Source: Paraburkholderia kururiensis (lineage in GTDB: Bacteria > Pseudomonadota > Gammaproteobacteria > Burkholderiales > Burkholderiaceae). Taken from it: DNA of 64,000 nucleotides. Below the pieces are notes generated by a model. It was not told where the DNA came from, did no database searches, and worked only from the letters and a program-made list of their open reading frames with translations. Both the position numbers and the translations under genes were made by a program. The stretch spans positions 372,001-436,000 of the forward strand of contig NZ_CP139965.1 of NCBI RefSeq assembly GCF_034424375.1. The letters run 5' to 3'. Shown in pieces: positions 51,301 to 58,851 of the stretch (position 1 is its first letter; each line of letters begins with the position of its first letter).

Positions 51301-51827
51301 CGCTGCGCTGGCTCGGCACGCACGCTGCCGACGCCATCATCATGGACATCTCCATGCCGCTCATGGACGGCTACGAGACCAGCCGCATCATCGGCGAGAA
51401 CCAGTTGTCGAGCGCGCCTATCGTGCTGCTCTCCGCCAACGCATTCGCCGACGACCGCGAGCGCGCCGGCGCCACCGGTTGCGCCGGCTATCTCGTGAAG
51501 CCGTTGCAGGTGAACGTGCTGCTCGACAAGCTCGCGCAACTACTCGCAATCGAGTGGATCGCCTCGCCCGCGCCAACCTTCGCCGACGCAGCGAGCCCGG
51601 TTCGTACCGAAGCGCGGCTTGCATTGCCCGAGCCGGTTCTGCAACGCATTCGCGCGCATCTCGACGTGGGCTACGTGCAAGGCGTGGTCGAACAGCTCGA
51701 CGCGGCGCGCGCCGCTTACCCTGCCCTGCGCGGCCAGGTCGACGCCCTGCGCGCACTGGCCGAGCGCTTTCAGCTAAGGGACCTAGAGAATGAACTCGAC
51801 AGACTGCCCGGCAGCCGCACTGCATGA
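48399..51827 (+). CDS. Hybrid sensor histidine kinase with NCS1-permease-like input domain
   Basis: A 1142-aa membrane kinase. Residues about 20-490 read like a cytosine/purine permease of the NCS1 family (AIGGSLVINYGFTNAFWAIAAVSVLIYLTSLPISYYAARYGVD; RGAGFGYIGSTVTSL; about 12 helices). A Cys-rich segment (about 508-548, CAIC...C...CSLCC...CHDRC) follows, then two more helices (about 575-640), a short coiled region, HisKA with His697 (SGLSHELRTPLN), HATPase (NLIGNAIRFT, DTGPGIP, GAGLGLTI), and a receiver with Asp983 (IIMDISMPLMDG). About 90 C-terminal residues resemble an Hpt-like helical region but show no clear phospho-His motif. ATG 48399 (or 48408) begins right before the conserved part. 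It overlaps the response-regulator gene by 38 bases and is divergent from the amide importer. Confidence 0.9.
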   Translation: MSQMHQSSVRAPGTQRIVKVRRDYNAWVGDETLEDYALRFTPRSFRRWSELRVANTAIGAVSFLVLEAIGGSLVINYGFTNAFWAIAAVSVLIYLTSLPISYYAARYGVDMDLLTRGAGFGYIGSTVTSLFYAIFTFIFFALEAAIMALALQLYFHISLAIAYVLSSLVVIPIVMFGVTLINRLQSWTQPLWLVLFVLPYAAVLWQHPGLVAQWTTFAGFAPQGRAFSLIAFGQAATVVFALIVQVGEQVDYLRFLPPLTEKNRIRWWLALLSAGPGWIVPGALKMLGGAFLAFVAIQYEVDIAHAAQPTQMYLVAYHQLLDRMGLANWALPAMTLFVIVSQLKINVTNAYAGSLAWSNFFARLTHSHPGRVVWLVFNVMIALLLVEMGVFDAIGKVLSLYANVAIAWIGALFADLVVNKPLGYSPRYIEFKRAHLYDVNPVGVGAMLIAAAVGMLAHGGAFGALGEAMSPFIALGVAFVCAPLLAIATRGRYYLARASQPTGDATSLRCAICENTFEPDDTAHCPAYGGTICSLCCSLDSRCHDRCKPHARLATQVDLALHRVFPRARLGPAAMRLVHYASLVLAMLTVLASVLYLIWSQSITSLAAADSPAGQAIAGSFLKIFFALSLVGCIAAWWFVLERESRRVTQEESQRQNELLMQEIDAHQKTDAALKRATAAAESANQAKSRYVSGLSHELRTPLNSILGYAQLLLQAKDELSPLRYNAVRTIHRSGEHLLALVDGLLDVARIEAGKLQLNITKVPLADFVAHVTSMLRPQALEKALSFEVQTIGRLPATVKSDQKCMGQILTNLIGNAIRFTSAGKVTLRVSHALDTLKFEVVDTGPGIPAAEMERLFLPFERGEAAHAHDHGAGLGLTICRLLTHALGGSLDVDSEVGRGTRFVVKLFAPAVHSAADARTELAAIQGYAGARRTILVVDDLADQRGIVAQLLTPLGFDVAEAASGPDALRWLGTHAADAIIMDISMPLMDGYETSRIIGENQLSSAPIVLLSANAFADDRERAGATGCAGYLVKPLQVNVLLDKLAQLLAIEWIASPAPTFADAASPVRTEARLALPEPVLQRIRAHLDVGYVQGVVEQLDAARAAYPALRGQVDALRALAERFQLRDLENELDRLPGSRTA

Positions 51828-52800
51828 CGCGAGCGATGGTCGCGCCGACCTGGGCGAGCCGCCCGCGTGGCTCGGCAACCGGCCCGTCGTGCTGATCGTG
51901 GACGACACGCCCGACAACCTGGCATTCCTCTCCGATACGTTGCAGGCGCACGGCTACGCCGTGCTCGTCGCGTTGAGCGGCGAAGCGGCATTGAAGTGCC
52001 TTGCGCGCGTGACGCCCGACGTCGTGCTGCTCGACGCGATGATGCCCAACATGGACGGCTTCGAAACCTGCACGCGCATGAAGCAGGACAGTCGGCACGA
52101 GCACTTGCCCGTGATCTTCATGACGGCGTTGACGGAGAGCGAACACGTGGTGCGCGGCTTTCGCGTGGGCGGCATCGACTACGTGACGAAGCCGGTGCGG
52201 CCCGAGGAAGTCTGCGCGCGCATCGGCGCACACGTGCGGCGCTCGCGCGCGCAGCTTTATGCGAACGCGGCGCTGTCGCTGGAAACGCGCGCCGCGCTCG
52301 TCGTTGCCGCAGACGGCACGATCCGCTGGCAGAGCCCGCAGGCCGCGCGGCAGATCGAAGCGTATCGTGCACGCGACGGGCAACCGTCCGACGAAGCCAT
52401 CGCGCCACCACGATTGCCGCCCACGCTGCGCGGCTGGTTCGCAGACTGGCTTGCGCGCGGCTGCCCCACCAAGGCCGTGCACGAATTCACGGAGGGCGAC
52501 GTGCGGCGTTCGGCAACCGTGGCGCCCGCGCCCGAGCCGGGCGAATGGATCGTGATCCTCACCGAAGTGGACGACGCCGCGCATCGCGACGCGCTCGTCG
52601 AACGCTTCGCACTGACGGCGCGCGAGGCCGAAGTGCTGCTGTGGGTATCGCGCGGCAAGACCAATCGCGACATCGGCGACATTCTGGGCATGGCGGCCCG
52701 CACGGTGAACAAGCATCTCGAACATCTGTTCCGCAAGCTGCACGTGGAAACGCGTGCGGCTGCGGCAGCGCTTGTGGTGAAGACGCTGGACCGCTCGTAG
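51790..52800 (+). CDS. Response regulator with receiver and LuxR-type HTH
   Basis: A 336-aa regulator: receiver domain (about residues 33-150; VLIVDDTPDN, phospho-Asp82 in VVLLDAMMPNMDG, VTKPVRP with the conserved Lys), a middle segment of about 100 residues with a PAS-like look (AALVVAADGTIRWQSPQAAR), and a C-terminal LuxR/NarL HTH (about 270-330; FALTAREAEVLLWVSRGKTNRDIGDILGMAARTVNKHLEHLFRKL). Its start lies 38 bases inside the kinase gene, so the two are translationally coupled and presumably cognate. The perfect dyad at 48282-48301 is the likely target. Confidence 0.93.
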   Translation: MNSTDCPAAALHDASDGRADLGEPPAWLGNRPVVLIVDDTPDNLAFLSDTLQAHGYAVLVALSGEAALKCLARVTPDVVLLDAMMPNMDGFETCTRMKQDSRHEHLPVIFMTALTESEHVVRGFRVGGIDYVTKPVRPEEVCARIGAHVRRSRAQLYANAALSLETRAALVVAADGTIRWQSPQAARQIEAYRARDGQPSDEAIAPPRLPPTLRGWFADWLARGCPTKAVHEFTEGDVRRSATVAPAPEPGEWIVILTEVDDAAHRDALVERFALTAREAEVLLWVSRGKTNRDIGDILGMAARTVNKHLEHLFRKLHVETRAAAAALVVKTLDRS

Positions 52801-52834
52801 CGTTTTGCCGCGATCGTGGCCTGTCGTCGTGCGC

Positions 52835-54256
52835 TTAATCCACGCTACGAACGGCTCGCGCGGCGCACGTGCCGGCGCGTGCCGTTGAACGCGACGCCTC
52901 CAGGCTCACCGCGGCAATCACCGCGGTGAAGAGCGTCATCCCCGCCGCGAGCGCCACCGCCACGTGCAATCCACTTACCCACTCACGCGCCGCCACGCCG
53001 GTCAGCGAACCGAACATGCCCACACCGAGCACACCGCCAATCTGACGCGCGGTATTCAGCACGCCGGACGCAATGCCGAACGAAGACGGCCCCACATGCG
53101 CCAGCACCGCCGTGTTGATGGACGGCACGGCGAGCGCCACGCCCACGCCCACCGCGAGCAACGGCAGCGAGACAACGAGCGCGCTGCTGTCGGCGTGAAC
53201 GAACACGAGCGACCCATACCCCACCGCGGCGAGCACCTGACCCGCGATCATCGGAAGCCGGTATCCGAACCGCGCGGTGAGCGCGCCCGAAGCGATATTC
53301 GCAACGGTGACGACGGCCGTCATCGGCAGGAAGGCGAGGCCCGTTTCGAGCGGCGTGTCGTTGCGCACGTTCTGGAAAAACAGGCTCATTGCGAACATGA
53401 GCCCGTAGTAACCGAAGTTCAGCGAGAGTCCTGTCAACGCGCTTACGTTGACCGCAGCGTTGCGAAACAGGGCGAGCGGCAGCAGCGGTTGCGCCTGCCG
53501 CGCTTCCACGATCACAAACAGCACACCTGTCGCGAGCGAACAGACGAGTCCCGTCATGACCGTAAGGCTCGTCCACCCCAGCCTTCCGCTTTCGACCACG
53601 GCATACGTGAGCGCAGCGAGCGTGACAACTGCGAGCGTCTGCCCCAATAGATCGATACGGCGCGCGGCTTGCCGAACCGTATCCGGTGCATGGCGCAGGG
53701 TGAGCCAGATACCGGCCACACCCACCGGCACGTTGATGAGGAAGATGGCCTGCCAGCCGAAACGGTCCACCAGCACGCCGCCCACGAGCGGCCCAGCGCC
53801 CAGCGCGAGCGCCGCCGTGCCTGCCCAGACGCTTACGGCCTTCGCGCGCGCACGCGCCTCGGGAAATGCGGCGCCCAGCAACGCCAGCGACGACGGCACG
53901 CACAGCGCGGCACCCACGCCCTGCAACACGCGCGACGTGACGAGCATCGCCGCGCCGGACGACAAACCGCATCCCACGGACGCACACGTGAACACCGCGA
54001 AGCCGCTCACGAACACGCGCCGCGCGCCCAGCCGGTCGGCCAGCGCGCCGGCACTGAGCAGAAGGCTCGCAAACGCCAGCGTATAAGCGTTGACGACCCA
54101 TTCGAGCGCCGTGGCATCGACGGCAAGGCTCGCGCGAATGCGTGCAAGCGCGACGTTCACGACCGTCACGTCGAGACAGATGATGACGAAGCCGAGGCTC
54201 GTCGCGAGCAGGGCGAGGCGTGGTGACGGCGTGAACGAGTCGAGGTCTCTGTGCAT
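52835..54256 (-). CDS. MFS transporter, DHA2-type exporter
   Basis: A 473-aa, 14-helix exporter with LDVTVVNVALARIRASL in helix 1, motif A in AGALADRLGARRVFVSGFA and motif C-like ALGAGPLVGGVLVDRFGWQAIFLINVP in helix 5. The ATG at 54256 (MHRDLDSFTPSPRLALL) is chosen over a GTG 17 codons upstream. It is divergent from a LysR regulator gene 122 bases away, the classical layout for a regulated drug or compound exporter. Confidence 0.91.
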   Translation of the reverse strand: MHRDLDSFTPSPRLALLATSLGFVIICLDVTVVNVALARIRASLAVDATALEWVVNAYTLAFASLLLSAGALADRLGARRVFVSGFAVFTCASVGCGLSSGAAMLVTSRVLQGVGAALCVPSSLALLGAAFPEARARAKAVSVWAGTAALALGAGPLVGGVLVDRFGWQAIFLINVPVGVAGIWLTLRHAPDTVRQAARRIDLLGQTLAVVTLAALTYAVVESGRLGWTSLTVMTGLVCSLATGVLFVIVEARQAQPLLPLALFRNAAVNVSALTGLSLNFGYYGLMFAMSLFFQNVRNDTPLETGLAFLPMTAVVTVANIASGALTARFGYRLPMIAGQVLAAVGYGSLVFVHADSSALVVSLPLLAVGVGVALAVPSINTAVLAHVGPSSFGIASGVLNTARQIGGVLGVGMFGSLTGVAAREWVSGLHVAVALAAGMTLFTAVIAAVSLEASRSTARAGTCAARAVRSVD

Positions 54257-54378
54257 CGTGGTCTGCGCAAAAAGCGATGCGGACCGGGCGATCCGCTCAT
54301 CGTGCACGCCACTCTATTCCCGCAGCCCGGCTTGATAAACGCAGGGCAGGTTGCAACAGAACCCACTAATATGGGGCA

Positions 54379-55311
54379 ATGGACCTTCTCAAAGCGATGA
54401 CCGTCTTCGTGCGCGTGGTCGAAACGGGCAGCCTCACGGCGGCAGCGGTGGCCTGCGATCTGTCGCCCACCATGGTCGGCAATCATCTTCAGGCGCTGGA
54501 GGCGCGGCTCGGCACGCGGCTGATTCACCGCACCACGCGCAAGCAGCAGGTCAGCGCATTCGGGCAGGCGTATTACGAGCGATGCGTCGACATTCTGGGG
54601 CTCGTCGACGACTCGGAACGCCTCGCGCTCGATCATCTCGCGACGCCGCGCGGACGGCTGCGCGTGACGGCGCCTGTCGTCTTCAGCAACGAATGCCTGG
54701 TTCCGGCCATGGCCGACTATTGCAGCCGCTATCCCGAAGTGAAGCTGGACATCGTGGCGACGGATTCGCTGTCGGATCTGATCGACGATGGTTTCGAAGC
54801 GGCCATCCGCATCGGCACGCTGCGCAATCCCGACGTGGTGGCGCGCCCTCTCGCGCCGTATCGGCTCGTGCTGTGCGCGTCGCCCGCTTACCTGAAGGCG
54901 AACGGCGTGCCTTCCACGCCCGAGTCGCTGGCCTCGCATCAGTGCCTGACCTATGCCTATCCGCCGCGCTCGGAGTGGCACGCCGCGCAGCCCGAATGGA
55001 CCTTTCACGGACCGGAGGGACCACTGAGCATCGCCGTCGACGGCAAGCTCAGGATCGACAACGCCGAGGCATTGCGCCGCGCTGTGCTGGGCGGCCTCGG
55101 CATCGCCATGCTGCCCGGCATTCTGGTGGGCGGCGATATTCGCGCGAAGCGCATGGTCGAGGTACTGCCCGGCTTTCCTGCTCCCGAGAGGCCGCTCAAT
55201 CTGCTGTATCTGCCCGAGCGCCAAACGTCGCCGAAGCTTCGCAGCTTCATCGACTTCGTGGTCGAGCGATTCGGTGCCGGCCGGCCCGCAGCGGGTCATT
55301 CAAACCGATGA
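54379..55311 (+). CDS. LysR-type regulator (CrgA/DsdC-like subgroup)
   Basis: A 310-aa regulator: HTH at residues 1-60 (MDLLKAMTVFVRVVETGSLTAAAVACDLSPTMVGNHLQALEARLGTRLIHRTTR) of the subgroup with the MxxLxxFVxVVExGSFxAAA pattern, then the effector domain (GRLRVTAPVVFSNECLVPAM, AAIRIG, LVLCASPAYL). It probably represses or activates the divergent MFS exporter gene. It converges with the fuconate dehydratase gene, leaving only 15 bases between the stops. Confidence 0.92.
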   Translation: MDLLKAMTVFVRVVETGSLTAAAVACDLSPTMVGNHLQALEARLGTRLIHRTTRKQQVSAFGQAYYERCVDILGLVDDSERLALDHLATPRGRLRVTAPVVFSNECLVPAMADYCSRYPEVKLDIVATDSLSDLIDDGFEAAIRIGTLRNPDVVARPLAPYRLVLCASPAYLKANGVPSTPESLASHQCLTYAYPPRSEWHAAQPEWTFHGPEGPLSIAVDGKLRIDNAEALRRAVLGGLGIAMLPGILVGGDIRAKRMVEVLPGFPAPERPLNLLYLPERQTSPKLRSFIDFVVERFGAGRPAAGHSNR

Positions 55312-55326
55312 GCCCGGCAACACCCC

Positions 55327-56625
55327 TCACCCCTGCCACACTGGCCCATCAGGAAACCGATGCCGTTCGAGCGACGCCGCGTGCATCTCGATGCCATAGC
55401 CCGGCCGCTGCGGCGGCATATAACGGCCATTGCGGATCACCACGGGATCGACGAAATGCTCGTGCAGATGGTCCACATATTCGAGCACGCGATTGTCCAG
55501 CGACGCCGACACGCAGATGTAGTCGAACAGCGAAATGTGCTGCACGTACTCGCACAATCCCACGCCGCCCGCATGCGGACACACAGGCACGCCGTATTTC
55601 GCGGCCATGAGCAGCACGACGATCACTTCGTTCAGGCCGCCCAGGCGGCAGCTGTCCACCTGGCAAAAGTCGATGGCTTGCGCTTGCAGGAGTTGCTTGA
55701 ACATCACGCGGTTATGGCAGTGCTCGCCGGTGGCCACGCCGATGGGTGCAATGCGCCGGCGAATGGCCGCGTGACCGAGAATGTCGTCGGGGCTCGTCGG
55801 CTCTTCGATCCACCACGGGTCGAATTCGGCCAGGCGCCGCATGTGGGTCACGGCTTCGTCGACGTCCCATACCTGGTTCGCGTCCATCATCAGCTTGCAG
55901 CGCTCGCCTATTTCTTCGCGCAGAATGCGGGCACGCCGCACGTCTTCTTCGATATTGCCGCCCACCTTCTGCTTGAAGTGCGTCCAGCCTTGCGCAATGC
56001 CTTCGCGCGCGAGCCGCCGGATCTTGTCGTCGTCGTAGCCCAGCCAGCCTGCGGACGTGGTGTACGCCGGGTAGCCGTGCGCGAGCATCTCCTGTTCGCG
56101 CACGGCTCGCGTCGCTGCATGGCGATGCAGTAGCGCGATGGCTTCATGCGGTGTGATGGCGTCCGTTACGTAACGGAAGTCGAGGCAACGCACCAGTTCC
56201 TCGGGGCGCATGTCCACCAGCAGCTTCCACACCGGCTTGCCTTCGGCCTTCGCCCACAGGTCCCACACGGCATTCACCACGGCGGCTGTGGCCAGATGAA
56301 TGGCGCCCTTGTCCGGGCCGATCCATCGCAACTGGCTGTCCGAGGTGAACTCGTGCCAGAAGGCGCCCATGTTCGCCGTAATCTGTTCGAGCGACTTGCC
56401 GACGATCAACGGCGCCAGCGCCTGCACGGCACTCACGCAGATTTCGTTGCCGCGCCCGATCGTGAAGGTCAGGCCGTGTCCTGTGAAGCCCTGCGGCGAA
56501 TCGGTTTCGAGCGTGACGTAGGTGGCCGAATAGTCGGGCGCCGCGTTCATCGCGTCGGAGCCGTCGAGCGAGCGCGAAGTCGGAAAGCGGATGTCCCGCA
56601 CGGACAGCCGTGTAATCGTCGTCAT
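55327..56625 (-). CDS. fucD: L-fuconate dehydratase (enolase superfamily)
   Basis: Mg-dependent dehydratase (EC 4.2.1.68) of 432 aa turning L-fuconate into 2-keto-3-deoxy-L-fuconate. The N-terminus DIRFPTSRSLDGSDAMN and the capping stretch TTSAGWLGY match the Xanthomonas enzyme closely. Active-site residues: Lys218-x-Lys220, metal ligands Asp248 (MDANQVWD), Glu274 (IEEPTSPDD) and Glu301 (GEHCHNR), and the general-acid His in PHAGGVG. Start 56625 (MTTITRLSV). It follows the binding-protein gene by 140 bases. The other fucose-oxidation genes (dehydrogenases, lactonase, aldolase) are absent here. Confidence 0.94.
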   Translation of the reverse strand: MTTITRLSVRDIRFPTSRSLDGSDAMNAAPDYSATYVTLETDSPQGFTGHGLTFTIGRGNEICVSAVQALAPLIVGKSLEQITANMGAFWHEFTSDSQLRWIGPDKGAIHLATAAVVNAVWDLWAKAEGKPVWKLLVDMRPEELVRCLDFRYVTDAITPHEAIALLHRHAATRAVREQEMLAHGYPAYTTSAGWLGYDDDKIRRLAREGIAQGWTHFKQKVGGNIEEDVRRARILREEIGERCKLMMDANQVWDVDEAVTHMRRLAEFDPWWIEEPTSPDDILGHAAIRRRIAPIGVATGEHCHNRVMFKQLLQAQAIDFCQVDSCRLGGLNEVIVVLLMAAKYGVPVCPHAGGVGLCEYVQHISLFDYICVSASLDNRVLEYVDHLHEHFVDPVVIRNGRYMPPQRPGYGIEMHAASLERHRFPDGPVWQG

Positions 56626-56765
56626 CTGGGCATTCTCCGCAACAACCGCCATGGTCGATCATCCGCATGTCGACGCCGCGCGTGGGCGCATACGGATGGC
56701 GTGAAATCGAATGAGAGGAAGGGCCTGCCGCCCTACCTCTCGTGCCGCGTGTTCGGCGATGGTGC

Positions 56766-57713
56766 TCAGTCGTAGAGCACCGCGGCAATCTTCGGGTCCG
56801 TCATGTTGCTCTTGTCGTACCAGTAGAAGCCCGTGTCCACCTTCTTCGGCAGCTTCTCGCCTTTCAGTGCCTTCACGGCAGAGTCCACCACGCATTTGCC
56901 GATCCCGACCGGGTTCTGCGTAATGGCGCCCGCCATGAGTCCCGAGTTGATGTCGTCCTTCTGTTCCTTGCCCGAGTCGTAGCCAATCAGCACGAGCTTC
57001 TTGCCCGACTCCTTCACGCCAATGGCAGCGCCCTCCGCCGACCCTTCGTTGGCGCCGAAGATGCCCTTGAGATTCGGGTGCGATTCGATCATGGCCTTGG
57101 CGATTTCCGCGGATTTCAGGTGGTCCCCGCCGCCGTACTGCACCGAAACGATCTTCACGTTCGGGTGCTTCGCCTTCATCTCGTTGAGAAAGCCGTCGCG
57201 CCGGTCGATGCCCGTGCGGCTCGTCTGGTCGTGCACGATCACGCCCACTTCGCCCGCATTGCCGATCATGCCGGCCATCTTGTCGGCAGCAAGGGCGGCG
57301 GCCGCGAGGTTGTCCGTTGCGCAGGTGGTGAGCGGGATGTCGCTATCCACGCCCGAATCGAACGCGATCACGGGAATCTTCGATGCCTGGGCGCGCTTGA
57401 GCAGCGGAATCGCGGCCTTGCTGTCCAGCGCCGCAATGCCCAGCGCCTGGGGCTTCTTCGCAAGCGCGGCGGAGAGCATGTCGATCTGCTTGTCCACCAT
57501 GGCCTCCGTTTCCGGGCCTTCGAACGTGATGCGCACGTTGTGCGCCTTCGCCGATTCTTCCGCGCCCGCTTTCACGGCCTGCCAGAACTGATGCTGGAAG
57601 CCCTTCGAGATGAGCGGAATGTAGGGTTCCTCAGCATGTGCCATGCCCGCTCCCGCCACGAGCATGCCGATCCCGGTCACGACGCCGACCACGCTTCTTT
57701 TCGTTCTCAACAT
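56766..57713 (-). CDS. Sugar ABC transporter binding protein (RbsB type)
   Basis: Periplasmic type-I sugar-binding protein of 315 aa with a signal peptide (VVGVVTGIGMLVAGAGMAHA, cut before EEP). Mature landmarks: YIPLISKGFQHQFWQAVKAGAEESA, GIAALDSKAAIPLLKRAQASKIPVIAFDSGVDSD, IFGANEGSAEGAAIG, LIGYDSGKEQ. The ATG at 57713 is better than the one at 57719: it lies 6 bases after AGGAGGAG, whereas the other abuts it. Linked to fucD, so L-fucose or L-fuconate is the likely ligand (inference). Confidence 0.9.
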   Translation of the reverse strand: MLRTKRSVVGVVTGIGMLVAGAGMAHAEEPYIPLISKGFQHQFWQAVKAGAEESAKAHNVRITFEGPETEAMVDKQIDMLSAALAKKPQALGIAALDSKAAIPLLKRAQASKIPVIAFDSGVDSDIPLTTCATDNLAAAALAADKMAGMIGNAGEVGVIVHDQTSRTGIDRRDGFLNEMKAKHPNVKIVSVQYGGGDHLKSAEIAKAMIESHPNLKGIFGANEGSAEGAAIGVKESGKKLVLIGYDSGKEQKDDINSGLMAGAITQNPVGIGKCVVDSAVKALKGEKLPKKVDTGFYWYDKSNMTDPKIAAVLYD

Positions 57714-57810
57714 GGACATCTCCTCCTAAGGTGGGCTATCAACCTCCAGCCGTATGGGGGAGCGCTGACCCGCTCCCTATCTTCGAGTTCTTCCAGATGC
57801 ACCGCGCGCG

Positions 57811-58821
57811 TCACCGCTTCCTGCGCCGCAGGATGTCGGCGTACACGGCGAGAATGATGATGAGCCCCGTCACCACGATCTGCCATTCCTGCGCGACGGA
57901 CATGATGCGCAGGCCGTTGGTCAGCACGCTCATGATGAACGCGCCGATGATGGTGCCGAGAATCGTGCCCGAGCCGCCGCTCAACGACGTACCGCCGATC
58001 ACCACCGCCGCAATCGCCTCGAGTTCGCAGCCCTGCCCGAGCGCGGGCTGCGCGGAATTCAGACGCGAAGCGATGAGCAAGCCCGCGATGCCGCAAATCG
58101 CACCGCCCAGGCCATAGATGGCGATCTTCCAGCGGTCCACGTTCACGCCCGAGAGGCGCACCGCTTCCTCGTTGCTGCCCAGCGCGAACGTATAGCGCCC
58201 AAGCGCCGTGCGATTGAGCGTGATGGAACTCACGATGGCGAGGAAGAACAGGATCAACACCGCGTTCGGCACGGGCACGCTGGGCAGCAGATAACCGATC
58301 AGCGAGTCCTGCGAAATCATGTAGAAGTTTTCGGTGTCGGTGAAATAGATGGGCTTGTCCGACGAGATGACGAGCGACAGCCCCTTCAACAACAGCATCA
58401 TGCCGAGCGTGGCGATGAACGGCGGAATCTTCATCTTCGCCGTGAGCGCACCCGTGCCGATGGCCGCCAGCACGCCGATCCACATCGGCAGGTGCCAGAA
58501 CGTAAGGAACACGCCGCAGATCACGGCCGTGAAGGTCATCAACGTGCCCACGGAAAGATCGATGCCGCCCGTGATGATGACGAACGTGGACGCGATGGCG
58601 AGCACGCCGTTCACCGCGGTCGCCTGCAGAATGCCGAGGATGTTGTCCATCTGCATGAAAGCCGGCGACGCGAAGCTGAAGAACAGCAGCAGCAGGATCA
58701 GGCTTGCGAACGCGAGCATCTTCTGCAGCGCCGCGGGCGCGAAGATGCGCGCCCTGAGCGCCTTCACGCCCGATGGCCGCCGCTCGTCGCCAAGCGTTGA
58801 ACCTTCCGTAGGCACTGTCAT
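57811..58821 (-). CDS. Sugar ABC transporter permease (RbsC type)
   Basis: A 336-aa permease with 8-10 membrane helices; NGVLAIASTFVIITGGIDLSVGTLMTFTAVICGVFL and EAIAAVVIGGTSLSGGSGTILGTIIGAFIMSVLTNGLRIM are RbsC-family landmarks. 97 bases from the binding-protein gene and 30 bases after the ATPase gene, all on the minus strand. Confidence 0.92.
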   Translation of the reverse strand: MTVPTEGSTLGDERRPSGVKALRARIFAPAALQKMLAFASLILLLLFFSFASPAFMQMDNILGILQATAVNGVLAIASTFVIITGGIDLSVGTLMTFTAVICGVFLTFWHLPMWIGVLAAIGTGALTAKMKIPPFIATLGMMLLLKGLSLVISSDKPIYFTDTENFYMISQDSLIGYLLPSVPVPNAVLILFFLAIVSSITLNRTALGRYTFALGSNEEAVRLSGVNVDRWKIAIYGLGGAICGIAGLLIASRLNSAQPALGQGCELEAIAAVVIGGTSLSGGSGTILGTIIGAFIMSVLTNGLRIMSVAQEWQIVVTGLIIILAVYADILRRRKR

Positions 58822-58851
58822 GTCATGGACCTCTCACGAAGTTCTTTTTGC

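Noticed and set aside
51560..51827. C-terminal Hpt domain in the hybrid kinase
   Set aside because: Helical and of the right size, but no HxxKG-like phosphotransfer motif is visible; left unassigned.
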